A DNA stretch of 19,580 nt from Candidatus Pelagibacter sp. (GCA_028101445.1 JAOHKR010000013.1:1-19580); one strand, 5' to 3'. Shown: positions 1 through 8,017, numbered from the stretch's first letter. A program made the numbers and translations. The notes: generated by a model from the sequence alone, not told the origin.

Positions 1-653
1 ATTTTAAATAATTTGTAATTATTTTTTATTTTTTTTTTCAAATTTAATAAATATTTGTAAATATTAGATGCTATTAATAATTCTTTATTGTTTAAATTGA
101 AATTTCTAGTAGAACATGCAACACCACTTTTTTCCCTAATAGTCGAACATTCGATCACCTTTGTTTTAATATTGTTTTTTTGTATGTGTTCATTAATTAA
201 AATTAATTGTTGAAAATCTTTAATTCCTAAAAAAATATATTTAGGATCAATAATTTCAAGAAAACGATTTACAACATTTAAAACACCTTCAAAATGTCCT
301 TTTCTATATTTACCACACAATTGCTTAGAAAATTTATCTAAATAAATTTCATTTTTTGTTTTAAAAGAGTAAATATCTGCATAGGGAGGTAAGTAAAGAT
401 AGTTAATTTTAAGTTTTTTTAGTTTTTTTATATCAGATCTAATGTTTCTAGGATAATTTTTAAAATCATTTTTTTTGTTAAATTGAGAAGGATTAACAAA
501 AATTGATACACAAATTTTACATTTATATTTCTTAGCTTTTTTTATTAATGAAAGGTGACCCTTGTGTAGACCACCCATAGTAGGCACAAATGATAAGTAA
601 TTATCTTTAGAAATCTCTTTTTGTAGAATTAGTTTGTTTTTAAATATTTTCAT
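1..653 (-). CDS. panC: Pantothenate synthetase PanC, 3' end cut by window edge
   Basis: Cytoplasmic enzyme that joins pantoate and beta-alanine, using ATP through a pantoyl-adenylate, to make pantothenate for coenzyme A. I translated this frame by hand: it starts at ATG 653 on the minus strand and is still open after 217 codons at the left edge. The family is usually about 280 residues, so the C-terminal part is missing. Motifs in order: the nucleotidyl-transferase HIGH-type signature PTMGGLHKGHLSLI (residues 24-37), VNPSQF (53-58), YRKGHFEGV (116-124), GIKDFQQL (143-150, where many homologues have an acidic residue at the Ile) and TIREKSGVACSTRN (171-184, the KMSKS-like loop region). The gene diverges from galU across 38 bases. 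Identification is firm; the end is unseen. Confidence 0.95.
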   Translation of the reverse strand, partial: MKIFKNKLILQKEISKDNYLSFVPTMGGLHKGHLSLIKKAKKYKCKICVSIFVNPSQFNKKNDFKNYPRNIRSDIKKLKKLKINYLYLPPYADIYSFKTKNEIYLDKFSKQLCGKYRKGHFEGVLNVVNRFLEIIDPKYIFLGIKDFQQLILINEHIQKNNIKTKVIECSTIREKSGVACSTRNFNLNNKELLIASNIYKYLLNLKKKIKNNYKLFK

Positions 654-691
654 TTCTTAACTTCAATGATATCAACTATTATAAGAATCTT
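654..691. promoter_or_regulatory. Divergent panC/galU promoter region with a dyad element
   Basis: These 38 bases are all that separates two divergent starts. On the minus strand a perfect TATAAT (683-678) lies 18 bases from TTGCTT (707-702) and could drive panC. On the plus strand TATTAT (677-682) lies 17 bases from TTCTTA (654-659) and could drive galU. The two -10 boxes overlap, so the genes may compete for polymerase. The whole spacer is also symmetrical: TTCTTA (654-659) and TAAGAA (682-687) flank the perfect palindrome TGATATCA (667-674), all centred on 670.5, as an operator might be. Promoter assignment is by eye in very AT-rich DNA. Confidence 0.4.
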
Positions 692-1507
692 ATGATAAAA
701 CAAGCAATTATTCCTTTAGCAGGATTAGGCACACGTCTACTTCCATTAACAAGCGTAATGCCTAAGGAATTGCTTCCAATCAACGGGAAGCCTAATCTTG
801 AATATATATTGGAAGAATGTTTAGACGCAGGAGTAAAACAGTTTATTTTCATAATATCAAAAGATAAAATTAGTATAAAGAAATATTTTTTTAACGATTC
901 ATTTTATAAAAAAATTATTAAAAAAAAAAAAGATAAACGGATTATTGAAGAATTTCGTAAAATAAAAAAATATCAAAAAATGATTAAATTCGTTTACCAG
1001 AATAAGCCGAAAGGAACTGGTGATGCCGTTTTAAAATGTGAAAAACTTATTAAAAATAAATTTTTCTTGATGTTGTTACCTGATGACTTAATAATTAAAA
1101 AAAATTGCACAAAAGAAATGATTAATTTACATAATAAAACAAAAGGTTCTATTATTGCTACTAAACGAGTTGATAAAAAAACAATATCTAGATGGGGAAT
1201 TTTATCTATTAAAAATAGAAAAAAAAATTATTTTCAAATCAATGATGTTATTGAAAAACCAAGTATAAAAGAAGCACCATCTAATTATGCAATTATTGGT
1301 CGATATATCCTTCCGATAAATATTTTTAATGAAATAAAAAGACTTAAGCCAAGTCAAGGTGGAGAAATACATATTACTGATGCAATACGAAACCTTATTT
1401 TGAAAGGCAGTAATTTTTTTGGAAATATTTTTAGGGGAAAATATTTGGACTGCGGAACTATTAATGGATATATTCAATCAAGTATTCATATTTTAAAAGG
1501 TAAATAA
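692..1507 (+). CDS. galU: UTP--glucose-1-phosphate uridylyltransferase GalU
   Basis: Makes UDP-glucose from UTP and glucose-1-phosphate in the cytoplasm, the entry point to UDP-sugars for envelope glycans and glycolipids. The protein is 271 residues, somewhat shorter than E. coli GalU (302). Visible motifs are the nucleotide-binding loop GLGTRLLPLT with PKELLPI (11-30), NKPKGTGDAV (104-113), the metal-binding LLPDD (128-132), EKP (188-190), GGEIHITDAI (223-232) and DCG (253-255). There is a Lys-rich insert around 73-97. The stop overlaps the ugd start by one base (TAATG), so the two are almost certainly co-transcribed and translationally coupled. The pair supplies UDP-glucuronate. RmlA-type transferases share the fold, but the motif set fits GalU. 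Confidence 0.93.
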   Translation: MIKQAIIPLAGLGTRLLPLTSVMPKELLPINGKPNLEYILEECLDAGVKQFIFIISKDKISIKKYFFNDSFYKKIIKKKKDKRIIEEFRKIKKYQKMIKFVYQNKPKGTGDAVLKCEKLIKNKFFLMLLPDDLIIKKNCTKEMINLHNKTKGSIIATKRVDKKTISRWGILSIKNRKKNYFQINDVIEKPSIKEAPSNYAIIGRYILPINIFNEIKRLKPSQGGEIHITDAIRNLILKGSNFFGNIFRGKYLDCGTINGYIQSSIHILKGK

Positions 1508-2811
1508 TGAAAATATGCATGATAGGAACAGGTTATGTTGGTTTAGTTAGCGGAACTTGTTTTGCTGATATTGGACACCAGGTTTACTGTGTTGATAAAG
1601 ATTTATCTAAAATTAATCAGCTTAATTCTGGAGTTTCTCCAATTTATGAACCCGGTTTAGATGAATTAATTAAAAAAAACCACAAAGCTAAAAGATTATA
1701 TTTTACTTCTGATTTAAAAAAAGCAATTACTGTATCAGATATTATTTTTATTTGTGTTGGTACTCCTAATATTAAAGGTTCTTTAAAAGTTGATTTATCA
1801 TCTGTCTTTAAATGTACTAAAGAAATTCTTGCAATTACAAAAAAGAAAAAAATAATAGTGACAAAATCTACAGTACCTATCGGGACAGGTGATCAAATTG
1901 AAAACATTATTAAAAAAAAGAAAAAATTATTTTCAGTAATATCTAACCCTGAGTTTTTAAGAGAAGGTGAGGCTATTCGTGATTTTAGATATCCAGATAG
2001 AATAATAATAGGATCAAATAGTAAAAATGAATTTAAGACTATGAAAAAATTATATTCTCCTCTTATTAACAAAGGTGCAAAATTTTTTACCACCTCAAGA
2101 AGGGGCGCTGAATTAATTAAATACGCTGCTAACGCCTTTCTAGCAACTAAAATAACTTTTATTAATGAAATAGCTAACTTATGTGAAAAGTCAGGAATAA
2201 ATGTTAAAGATATTGCACTTGGAATTGGATCAGATACAAGAATAGGCAGCAGATTTCTACGTCCTGGACCTGCTTATGGCGGTTCATGCTTTCCTAAAGA
2301 CACAAAGGGCCTAGTATCTGCAGCTGAAAAATTCAAAACTAATTTATCAATAGTTAAATCTGTCATAAAATCTAACAGAGATAGAGTTAATTTTTTAATT
2401 AAACGTGTTCATAAAATTTTAGGAAATAATCTAAGAGGTAAAAAGATAAGTATTTTAGGTGTTTCTTTTAAGCCTAATACGGATGATATGAGAGACTCAA
2501 CAAGTTTAAAGATGATTCCTTATCTAAGTAAAAAGGGAGCAATAATTTCATATTACGATCCAACAGGTGAAAAGAAAGAATTTAAAAAACTATTAAATTG
2601 TAAATTTAAAAAAAATATTAAGGAAAACTGCTTAAATGCTGATTTGATTATTCTATTGACTGAATGGGATGAATTTAAATCAATTGATTTTAAGCAGGTA
2701 GTAAAAAAGAAAAACTTTAAAATCTACGATTTAAGAAATGTTTATACAGGCGAAGAAATGAAGCGAAATAAAATTAAGTATTATTCAATCGGACGTCCTG
2801 ATATTAATTAA
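1507..2811 (+). CDS. ugd: UDP-glucose 6-dehydrogenase
   Basis: Oxidises UDP-glucose to UDP-glucuronate with two NAD+ in the cytoplasm, consuming the product of the upstream galU. The 434-residue length is normal for the family. The N-terminal Rossmann domain opens with GTGYVGLVSG (7-16) and has acidic D30 for the NAD ribose. STVPIGTG (121-128) and NPEFLREGEAIRDF (147-160) follow, then the central helix KYAANAFLATKITFINE (205-221). The catalytic Cys261 sits in GGSCFPKDTKGL (258-269). The C-terminal UDP-binding domain contains GVSFKPNTDDMRDS. The start shares one base with the galU stop. The end overlaps tail-to-tail by 8 bases with the minus-strand RidA-family gene, leaving no room for a conventional terminator. 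No glycosyltransferase lies in the window to show where the glucuronate goes. Confidence 0.95.
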   Translation: MKICMIGTGYVGLVSGTCFADIGHQVYCVDKDLSKINQLNSGVSPIYEPGLDELIKKNHKAKRLYFTSDLKKAITVSDIIFICVGTPNIKGSLKVDLSSVFKCTKEILAITKKKKIIVTKSTVPIGTGDQIENIIKKKKKLFSVISNPEFLREGEAIRDFRYPDRIIIGSNSKNEFKTMKKLYSPLINKGAKFFTTSRRGAELIKYAANAFLATKITFINEIANLCEKSGINVKDIALGIGSDTRIGSRFLRPGPAYGGSCFPKDTKGLVSAAEKFKTNLSIVKSVIKSNRDRVNFLIKRVHKILGNNLRGKKISILGVSFKPNTDDMRDSTSLKMIPYLSKKGAIISYYDPTGEKKEFKKLLNCKFKKNIKENCLNADLIILLTEWDEFKSIDFKQVVKKKNFKIYDLRNVYTGEEMKRNKIKYYSIGRPDIN

Positions 2812-3268
2812 GTTCAAATATAGCGTCAACTTCTACAGCAACGCCTAAAGGTAAACTATTAACGCTCACCGCCGCTCTTGTATGTTCACCTTTTTTTTCA
2901 AGGATTTTAGCAATTATATCCGATGCGCCATTTATAACTTTTGGTTGATCAATAAAATCGTCTGTAGAATTTACATAACCAGTTAGTTTAATACATGATT
3001 TAATCTTTTCTAGATTTCCATCACACGCGTTTCTAGCATGAGCCATTAAACTTAGTCCACATCTTTCAGCTGCAGCGTAGCCTTGAGTTAAATCTAAATC
3101 TTTTCCAATTTTTCCTTTAATTAAATTATTATCTTTATCTATAGATATTTGCCCAGAGATAAATAATAAGTTTCCGCTTATTTTAGTCGCAACATAAGCT
3201 CCTACTGGGGCTTTTGGATCGGGCAATGATATATTTAATTTTTTAAGATTTGAATCTATAGAATTCAT
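2804..3268 (-). CDS. RidA/YjgF/UK114 family protein
   Basis: A 154-residue protein of the RidA superfamily, whose best-known members hydrolyse reactive enamine/imine intermediates released by PLP enzymes. The single-domain chorismate-mutase-like fold is suggested by LLFISGQISID (34-44), the middle segment TQGYAAAERCGLSLMAHAR and the ending RAAVSVNSLPLGVAVEVDAIFEL. Arg131 and Glu146 align with positions typically used for substrate contact in RidA. It is longer than classical RidA (about 128 residues), with an extra N-terminal segment, and fits the UK114-like-1 type subgroup of about 150 residues, so I do not assign the symbol ridA. It is the last gene of the topA transcription unit: its ATG overlaps the upstream small gene's TGA by four bases (ATGA). 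Family assignment is strong; the substrate is unknown. Confidence 0.85.
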   Translation of the reverse strand: MNSIDSNLKKLNISLPDPKAPVGAYVATKISGNLLFISGQISIDKDNNLIKGKIGKDLDLTQGYAAAERCGLSLMAHARNACDGNLEKIKSCIKLTGYVNSTDDFIDQPKVINGASDIIAKILEKKGEHTRAAVSVNSLPLGVAVEVDAIFELN

Positions 3269-3483
3269 TTATTTAACTTTTTTTTAACCCAATCAGTTAA
3301 TTTTGAGTCTGTATTAAGACTTTTTAAACCTTTTTTACCCACCTCTTTACTTTTGTTTGCAATACATTTTGAATACTCAATTGGTTTGTCTGTTAAATCT
3401 CTACAATCAATTTTTTGTTCTGAATATGAATTAGAAAAATATATTGATGATATAATAATAAGTATTAGTGTTTTTAATTTCAT
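3265..3483 (-). CDS. Small exported protein of unknown function (72 aa)
   Basis: I do not recognise this gene as a named family. The first 21 residues are a clear signal peptide: a basic start MKLK, a hydrophobic run TLILIIISSIYF, and a polar region ending near SYS-EQ, where signal peptidase could cut. The mature part is about 50 residues and strongly basic, with two cysteines (in IDCRDL and YSKCIAN) that could form a disulphide in the periplasm, and a Lys-rich C terminus (DWVKKKLNK). It is probably real because it is locked into the operon by 4-base ATGA overlaps on both sides, with the topA stop before it and the RidA-family start after it. Non-coding sequence would not be expected to keep both junctions. 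Confidence 0.75.
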   Translation of the reverse strand: MKLKTLILIIISSIYFSNSYSEQKIDCRDLTDKPIEYSKCIANKSKEVGKKGLKSLNTDSKLTDWVKKKLNK

Positions 3484-6065
3484 TTTTTTTTCTTTTTTTT
3501 CTTCATCTTGTCATATTCTTTTCTTTTTTCAATTAAAATCAATGCGTCATCCATAGTTAGTTCACTGGGATCTTTTTCTTCAGGTATTGTCGCGTTTAAG
3601 GATTTGTATTTAATATAAGGTCCGTATTGCCCTTTCATTATTCTTACAGGTTTTTTATCTTCTGGATGTTCACCCAAATCTTTAATTAATGAAGAAGATA
3701 TTCTACCAGGTTTAGCTTCAGCTATTAAAGTTATGGCTCTATTTATTCCTATTGAAAAAAGTTCTTCAACATTTTCAAGTCTAGCAGATTTATTTTCACA
3801 TTTTAAGTAGGGACCAAATCTTCCTGAATTTAACGTGATATCTTTTCCCGAGTCAGGATGTTGGCCAATTATTTTCGGTAGAGAACAAAGAAAATTTGCT
3901 TGTTTTAAATCTACATTATCAATTTCAATCCCTTTAGGTATGGAAACATTTTTTAAATGATCATTTTCTCCAACTTTCTTTTTTTTCTTTTTCTTTTTCT
4001 TATTAACTTTTTCTTCAATATTTGATTTTTCTAATTCCTTTTCATATTGCAAATATGGTCCAAACCTACCATTCTTTAAATATATATTTTTTCCAAATTC
4101 ATTTTGCCCAAGTAGTTTTGGTTCTGCAAGATTGTATTGAGCTGCAGCTTTTGCTTTTGAAAGAGGGCGTGTAAACTTACACTCTGGATAATTTGAACAT
4201 CCAATAAAAGCCCCGCCTCTAAAACTATTTTTAAGACTAAGTTCTCCATTAGAACAAAGCTTGCATTTTCTATCAATTGAATCATTAGTGTCTTTATCAA
4301 ATATTAATGCACCTAAACTTTCATTTAACATATCAAGAACCTGACGAGTTCTTATTTCTTTCACATCCCCAACATTTTTATAAAAATCTTTCCAAAAGTT
4401 ATTTAAAACCTCAACCCATTCAATTTTTCCACTAGTAATTTCATCTAATTGATTTTCTAAATCAGCGGTAAAGTTGTAATCCACGTATTTTGAAAATAAT
4501 TTTTCTAAAAAAGCTGATATTAATTTACCTCTATCAGTAGGGTGAAATCTTTTATTTATTTGTTCAACATAGTTTCTAGTAGATAAAACAGATATAATAC
4601 TTGCATATGTGGATGGTCTACCAATTCCCAGTTCTTCCATTTTTTTAACCAAACTCGCCTCAGAGTATCGTGGGGGAGGGTCAGTAAAATGTTGTTCATC
4701 ATTAAGTTTGAGTATACTTACATTCTCACCAACCTTTACTTCAGGTAATATATTTTTAGTGTCTTCATCAGTTTCCTGCACTTCATAAACCTTTAAAAAA
4801 CCCTCAAATTTAATTACTGAACCAGTTGTTCTAAAATTTATCTTTTTGTCTGTTGATGAAATCAAAATTGTATTTCTATCAAATTCAGCTGGATTCATTT
4901 GAGATGAAAGCGCTCTACTCCATATTAAATCATAAAGTTTATACTGATCTGCATTTACATATTTTTTTATGTCAGCTGGTTTGCGACTGACGTCAGTAGG
5001 TCTTATAGCTTCGTGGGCTTCCTGAGCATTCTTAGCTTTTTTTCCTGCATAACTATTTGGTTGATCGGGTAAAAAATCTTTTCCAAAATCATTTTCAATT
5101 AATTCTCTGAATTCGTTAACAGCTTCTTTTGATATATTTGTTCCATCAGTTCTCATGTAGGTAATAAGACCGGTTGTCTCTCCCTCAATATCTATACCTT
5201 GATATAGTCTTTGCGCTATTTGCATAGTTCTTGAAGCACCAAAACCAAATTTACTTGAAGCAGTTTGTTGAAGAGTTGAAGTTGTAAAAGGAGCTAAAGG
5301 ATTTCTTTTAAAAACTTTTGTATTAACATCTTTAATAGTAAATTTTGATTTATTAATAATATTAATAGCTTTATCCATTTCTTCTTTATTTTTAAAAGTA
5401 AATCTCTCAATTTTATTATTTTCATATAAACTAAGTTTAGACGTAAAATTTTTATTCTTTGTGTTCGTGAAGTCAGAAGTTAATGTCCAGTATTCTTTAG
5501 GATTAAATAATTCAATTTCTTTTTCACGCTCTGTAATTAATTTTAAAGCAACTGATTGAACTCTTCCTGCTGATTTTGATCCAGGTAATTTAGTCCAAAG
5601 TATAGGAGAGATATTGAAACCTACTAAATAATCTAAGGCTCTTCTTGCCAAATAAGCCTCAACCAAAGGAAGCTCAATATCTCTAGGATTTTTTATTGCA
5701 TTTAAAATTGCAGATTTTGTTATTTCATTAAAAACAACTCTTTCTAATTCTTTTCCTTTAAGTAATTTTTTAGCTTCCAATACTTCTTTTACATGCCAAG
5801 CTATAGCTTCACCTTCACGGTCAGGATCTGTAGCTAGAATAATTTTACTAGAGTCCTCTGCGGCATTAGTTATTTCTTTTAAATATTTTTTTGAAAATGA
5901 GTCAATTTCCCAAAGCATTGAAAAATTTTTATCTGGATCAACTGACCCGTTTTTTGAAGGAAGGTCTCTTATATGTCCGTAACTAGCTAATACCAAGTAA
6001 TCTTTACCTAAATATTTATTTATAGTTTTTGCTTTTGCAGGACTTTCAACAATTACTAAATTCAT
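3480..6065 (-). CDS. topA: DNA topoisomerase I (type IA)
   Basis: Relaxes negative supercoils by cutting and resealing one DNA strand. The 861-residue chain has the TOPRIM domain first (VIVESPAKAKTI from residue 4; acidic triad in DPDREGEA, 80-87), then SAGRVQSVAL (165-174). The active-site Tyr303 lies in GLITYMRTDG (299-308), and the second catalytic-core stretch is RYSEASLVKKMEELGIGRPSTYASI (466-490). The C-terminal part has one zinc-finger-like set (C601, C604, C623, C629) and then three repeats with G(R/Q)(F/Y)GPY(L/I) (666, 748, 812). Two pure lysine runs are unusual: nine Lys at 689-697 between repeats, and a terminal K-rich tail (from 853). The stop overlaps the next gene by four bases. 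Upstream, 81 bases separate it from plsY. Confidence 0.97.
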   Translation of the reverse strand: MNLVIVESPAKAKTINKYLGKDYLVLASYGHIRDLPSKNGSVDPDKNFSMLWEIDSFSKKYLKEITNAAEDSSKIILATDPDREGEAIAWHVKEVLEAKKLLKGKELERVVFNEITKSAILNAIKNPRDIELPLVEAYLARRALDYLVGFNISPILWTKLPGSKSAGRVQSVALKLITEREKEIELFNPKEYWTLTSDFTNTKNKNFTSKLSLYENNKIERFTFKNKEEMDKAINIINKSKFTIKDVNTKVFKRNPLAPFTTSTLQQTASSKFGFGASRTMQIAQRLYQGIDIEGETTGLITYMRTDGTNISKEAVNEFRELIENDFGKDFLPDQPNSYAGKKAKNAQEAHEAIRPTDVSRKPADIKKYVNADQYKLYDLIWSRALSSQMNPAEFDRNTILISSTDKKINFRTTGSVIKFEGFLKVYEVQETDEDTKNILPEVKVGENVSILKLNDEQHFTDPPPRYSEASLVKKMEELGIGRPSTYASIISVLSTRNYVEQINKRFHPTDRGKLISAFLEKLFSKYVDYNFTADLENQLDEITSGKIEWVEVLNNFWKDFYKNVGDVKEIRTRQVLDMLNESLGALIFDKDTNDSIDRKCKLCSNGELSLKNSFRGGAFIGCSNYPECKFTRPLSKAKAAAQYNLAEPKLLGQNEFGKNIYLKNGRFGPYLQYEKELEKSNIEEKVNKKKKKKKKKVGENDHLKNVSIPKGIEIDNVDLKQANFLCSLPKIIGQHPDSGKDITLNSGRFGPYLKCENKSARLENVEELFSIGINRAITLIAEAKPGRISSSLIKDLGEHPEDKKPVRIMKGQYGPYIKYKSLNATIPEEKDPSELTMDDALILIEKRKEYDKMKKKKKKK

Positions 6066-6146
6066 AATTTAATTTATTTTCAAAAAAAATTGTGTTTGTC
6101 AATTTTTATATTCGAATTTTATTAATGATAGAGGTAAATTAATGAA
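6066..6146 (-). promoter_or_regulatory. Gap between plsY and topA with a possible topA promoter
   Basis: This 81-base gap is the longest inside the minus-strand block, so it may restart transcription. Reading on the minus strand, a perfect TTGACA (6102-6097) lies 31 bases before the topA ATG. The best downstream match to a -10 is weak (TAAATT at 6076-6071, spacing 20). A promoter here would give a very short leader. No gene or strong hairpin was seen in it. In many alphaproteobacteria dprA occupies this position. Confidence 0.3.
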
Positions 6147-6728
6147 TTATATCTTAATCTTCGTCTCTTTAGAGTTTTTTAGTCTAATAATATTTTCCTT
6201 ATGAGTAAAAAAAATAATCACAAATAAAAAAAACGAGAAGTAACTTTGCATTTCGTTTGTGAAAGAAATTGAATAAATCCAAACAGCCATTGAACCTAGA
6301 ATAGATGATAAAGAAGAATATCTAAATATTAACGCAATAACGATCCATGTAACTCCAAAAACAATTCCTAAATTTAAAGAGATTCCTAAAATGACTCCTA
6401 GGTAAGTTGCCACTCCTTTACCTCCTTTAAATTTTAGCCATATTGGAAAAATATGACCTATAAAACAAATTAAAGCAGATAAATAAATTAGATCATTAAA
6501 ATAATTGTAAGTGATTAAAATTGAAAAATATCCCTTAAGAACGTCAAACAATAATGTAGCAGCAGCTAAAGATTTTTTTCCAGTTCTTAAAACATTAGTA
6601 GTTCCAATATTACCTGAACCTACTTTTCTAATATCTTTTCCTAAAAAAATTTTTGTAATTATTAATCCGAATGGGATAGAACCTAATAAATATGAGTAAA
6701 CAAATACGTATATGATATCTGAATTCAT
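6147..6728 (-). CDS. plsY: Glycerol-3-phosphate acyltransferase PlsY
   Basis: Integral inner-membrane enzyme that transfers an acyl group from acyl-phosphate to glycerol-3-phosphate, the first step of phospholipid synthesis; it normally works with PlsX, which is not in this window. The 193-residue length is typical. The three conserved cytoplasmic loops are visible: VGSGNIGTTNVLRTGK (36-51), GHIFPIWLKFKGGKGVAT (91-108) and HKENIIRL near the C terminus (about 176-183). Hydrophobic segments lie at about 6-28, 54-74, 80-96, 107-135 and 155-175, consistent with a multi-pass protein. The start lies two bases after the pyrC stop, so it is co-transcribed with pyrC. Confidence 0.96.
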   Translation of the reverse strand: MNSDIIYVFVYSYLLGSIPFGLIITKIFLGKDIRKVGSGNIGTTNVLRTGKKSLAAATLLFDVLKGYFSILITYNYFNDLIYLSALICFIGHIFPIWLKFKGGKGVATYLGVILGISLNLGIVFGVTWIVIALIFRYSSLSSILGSMAVWIYSISFTNEMQSYFSFFLFVIIFFTHKENIIRLKNSKETKIKI

Positions 6729-6730
6729 TT

Positions 6731-8017
6731 TTAACTAAATACTAATTCACCGTTTAAAAAAGTCATTAAAACTTTACCCTGTAGATTTCTACCTTCTATA
6801 GCAGTATTTTTAGATTTTGATTTTAAGTCTTCTGCTTTTACTGCCCATGGTGCCTCTAAATCAAAAATACATATATCTCCATCCGATCCTTTAGATAAAG
6901 AACCTTTTTTGATTTTTAATATATTCGAAGGATTTATTGTTAGTGTTTCTATAATTTTATTTAGTGGAAGAGATTCATTGTGATACATTTCTAAAGAAAG
7001 TGGGAGCAGGGTTTCAACCCCTATAGCTCCTGTAGCTGCTTGTGCAAATGGCAATCTTTTGCTTTCTTCATCTTCAGGCAAATGATCAGAAACGATAACA
7101 TCAATTAATCCCTCTTTAATACCTTGAACCAATGATAATCTGTCCTCTTCTAGTCTTAGAGGCGGTGAAAGTTTTAAAAAAGTTTTAAATTCACCTATAT
7201 CATTTTCATTAAGTGATAAGTTATTTATCGAAACCCCCACACTAAATTTTTTACCATTATTTTTATTTTTTTTAATTACCTCAAGTGATTTTTGTGATGA
7301 AATTTGATTTATATGATATCTACAAGGGTACTCACTTAATAAACTTAAATCTCTCTCAATTATAATCTTTTCTGCTATTGAAGAAACACCTTCCAGACCA
7401 AGTCTGGTCGCTATTTCCCCATCATTAATGCAAGAATTTTTTGATAACTCATAATCCTCTGCATGTTGCATTATTAGAACACCTATATCAGATGCATAAT
7501 CCATAATCCTTGCCATCAGTTCAGTATTTTGAATGGTTCTGTTAACGTCGCTAAAGCCTACTATTCCTCTATCAGAAAGTAAGCCAAACTCAGTCATTAG
7601 TTTTCCTTCTGTTTGCTTGGTTATTGAGGCACAAGGGAAAAGATTTACGTTTGCCTTGTCTCTTCCTCTTCTAATAATAAAATCGACCATAGATACATTG
7701 TCAATAATAGGCTTTGTATTCGGCATAGTTACTATAGATGTGACGCCTCCTGACAAAGCAGCATGACTTAAAGTTCTAAAATTTTCTTTATATTCATATC
7801 CAGGTTCACCCACAAAGGCTTTCATATCTACTAGGCCTGGAATTAAAATATTTTTTTTAACATCTATGATTTCTGCATCTTTATTAGCATCGCTTTGTTT
7901 AACGTTTTTACCTATAGCCTTAACTTTTCCTTTTTCATTTAAAATTAAAGAACCTATTTCATCCATTTTTTGAGACGGATCTATAATTCTAGCGTTTATA
8001 AATATCTTTTCTTTCAT
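6731..8017 (-). CDS. pyrC: Dihydroorotase-like protein lacking the HxH metal site
   Basis: A 428-residue amidohydrolase of the dihydroorotase family, directly after pyrB with no spacer. Dihydroorotase interconverts carbamoyl-aspartate and dihydroorotate in pyrimidine synthesis. Family landmarks are ILIPGLVDM (57-65), GGVTSIVTMPNTKP (90-103), GFSDVNR (154-160), QHAED (184-188), YHINQIS (234-240), SDHLPED (310-316) and GAIGVETLLPLSL (330-342). However, the usual HxHLREPG reads KAFVGEPG (66-73): both metal-binding histidines are Lys66 and Phe68, and the substrate-binding Arg is Gly70. The later PHH region also differs (SINN, about 263-266). Asp157, His185, His235 and Asp311 remain. Loss of the pair suggests a non-catalytic partner of aspartate transcarbamoylase, as for PyrC'/PyrX in Pseudomonas, with a second dihydroorotase elsewhere. 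Function is inferred. Confidence 0.85.
   Translation of the reverse strand: MKEKIFINARIIDPSQKMDEIGSLILNEKGKVKAIGKNVKQSDANKDAEIIDVKKNILIPGLVDMKAFVGEPGYEYKENFRTLSHAALSGGVTSIVTMPNTKPIIDNVSMVDFIIRRGRDKANVNLFPCASITKQTEGKLMTEFGLLSDRGIVGFSDVNRTIQNTELMARIMDYASDIGVLIMQHAEDYELSKNSCINDGEIATRLGLEGVSSIAEKIIIERDLSLLSEYPCRYHINQISSQKSLEVIKKNKNNGKKFSVGVSINNLSLNENDIGEFKTFLKLSPPLRLEEDRLSLVQGIKEGLIDVIVSDHLPEDEESKRLPFAQAATGAIGVETLLPLSLEMYHNESLPLNKIIETLTINPSNILKIKKGSLSKGSDGDICIFDLEAPWAVKAEDLKSKSKNTAIEGRNLQGKVLMTFLNGELVFS

Noticed and set aside
1202..1477. Minus-strand open frame opposite galU and similar frames opposite ugd, topA, pyrC, gatA, gatB, trhO and the binding protein.
   Set aside because: They lie wholly inside well-identified genes, show no family motif and are expected shadows of AT-rich, lysine-rich coding sequence.
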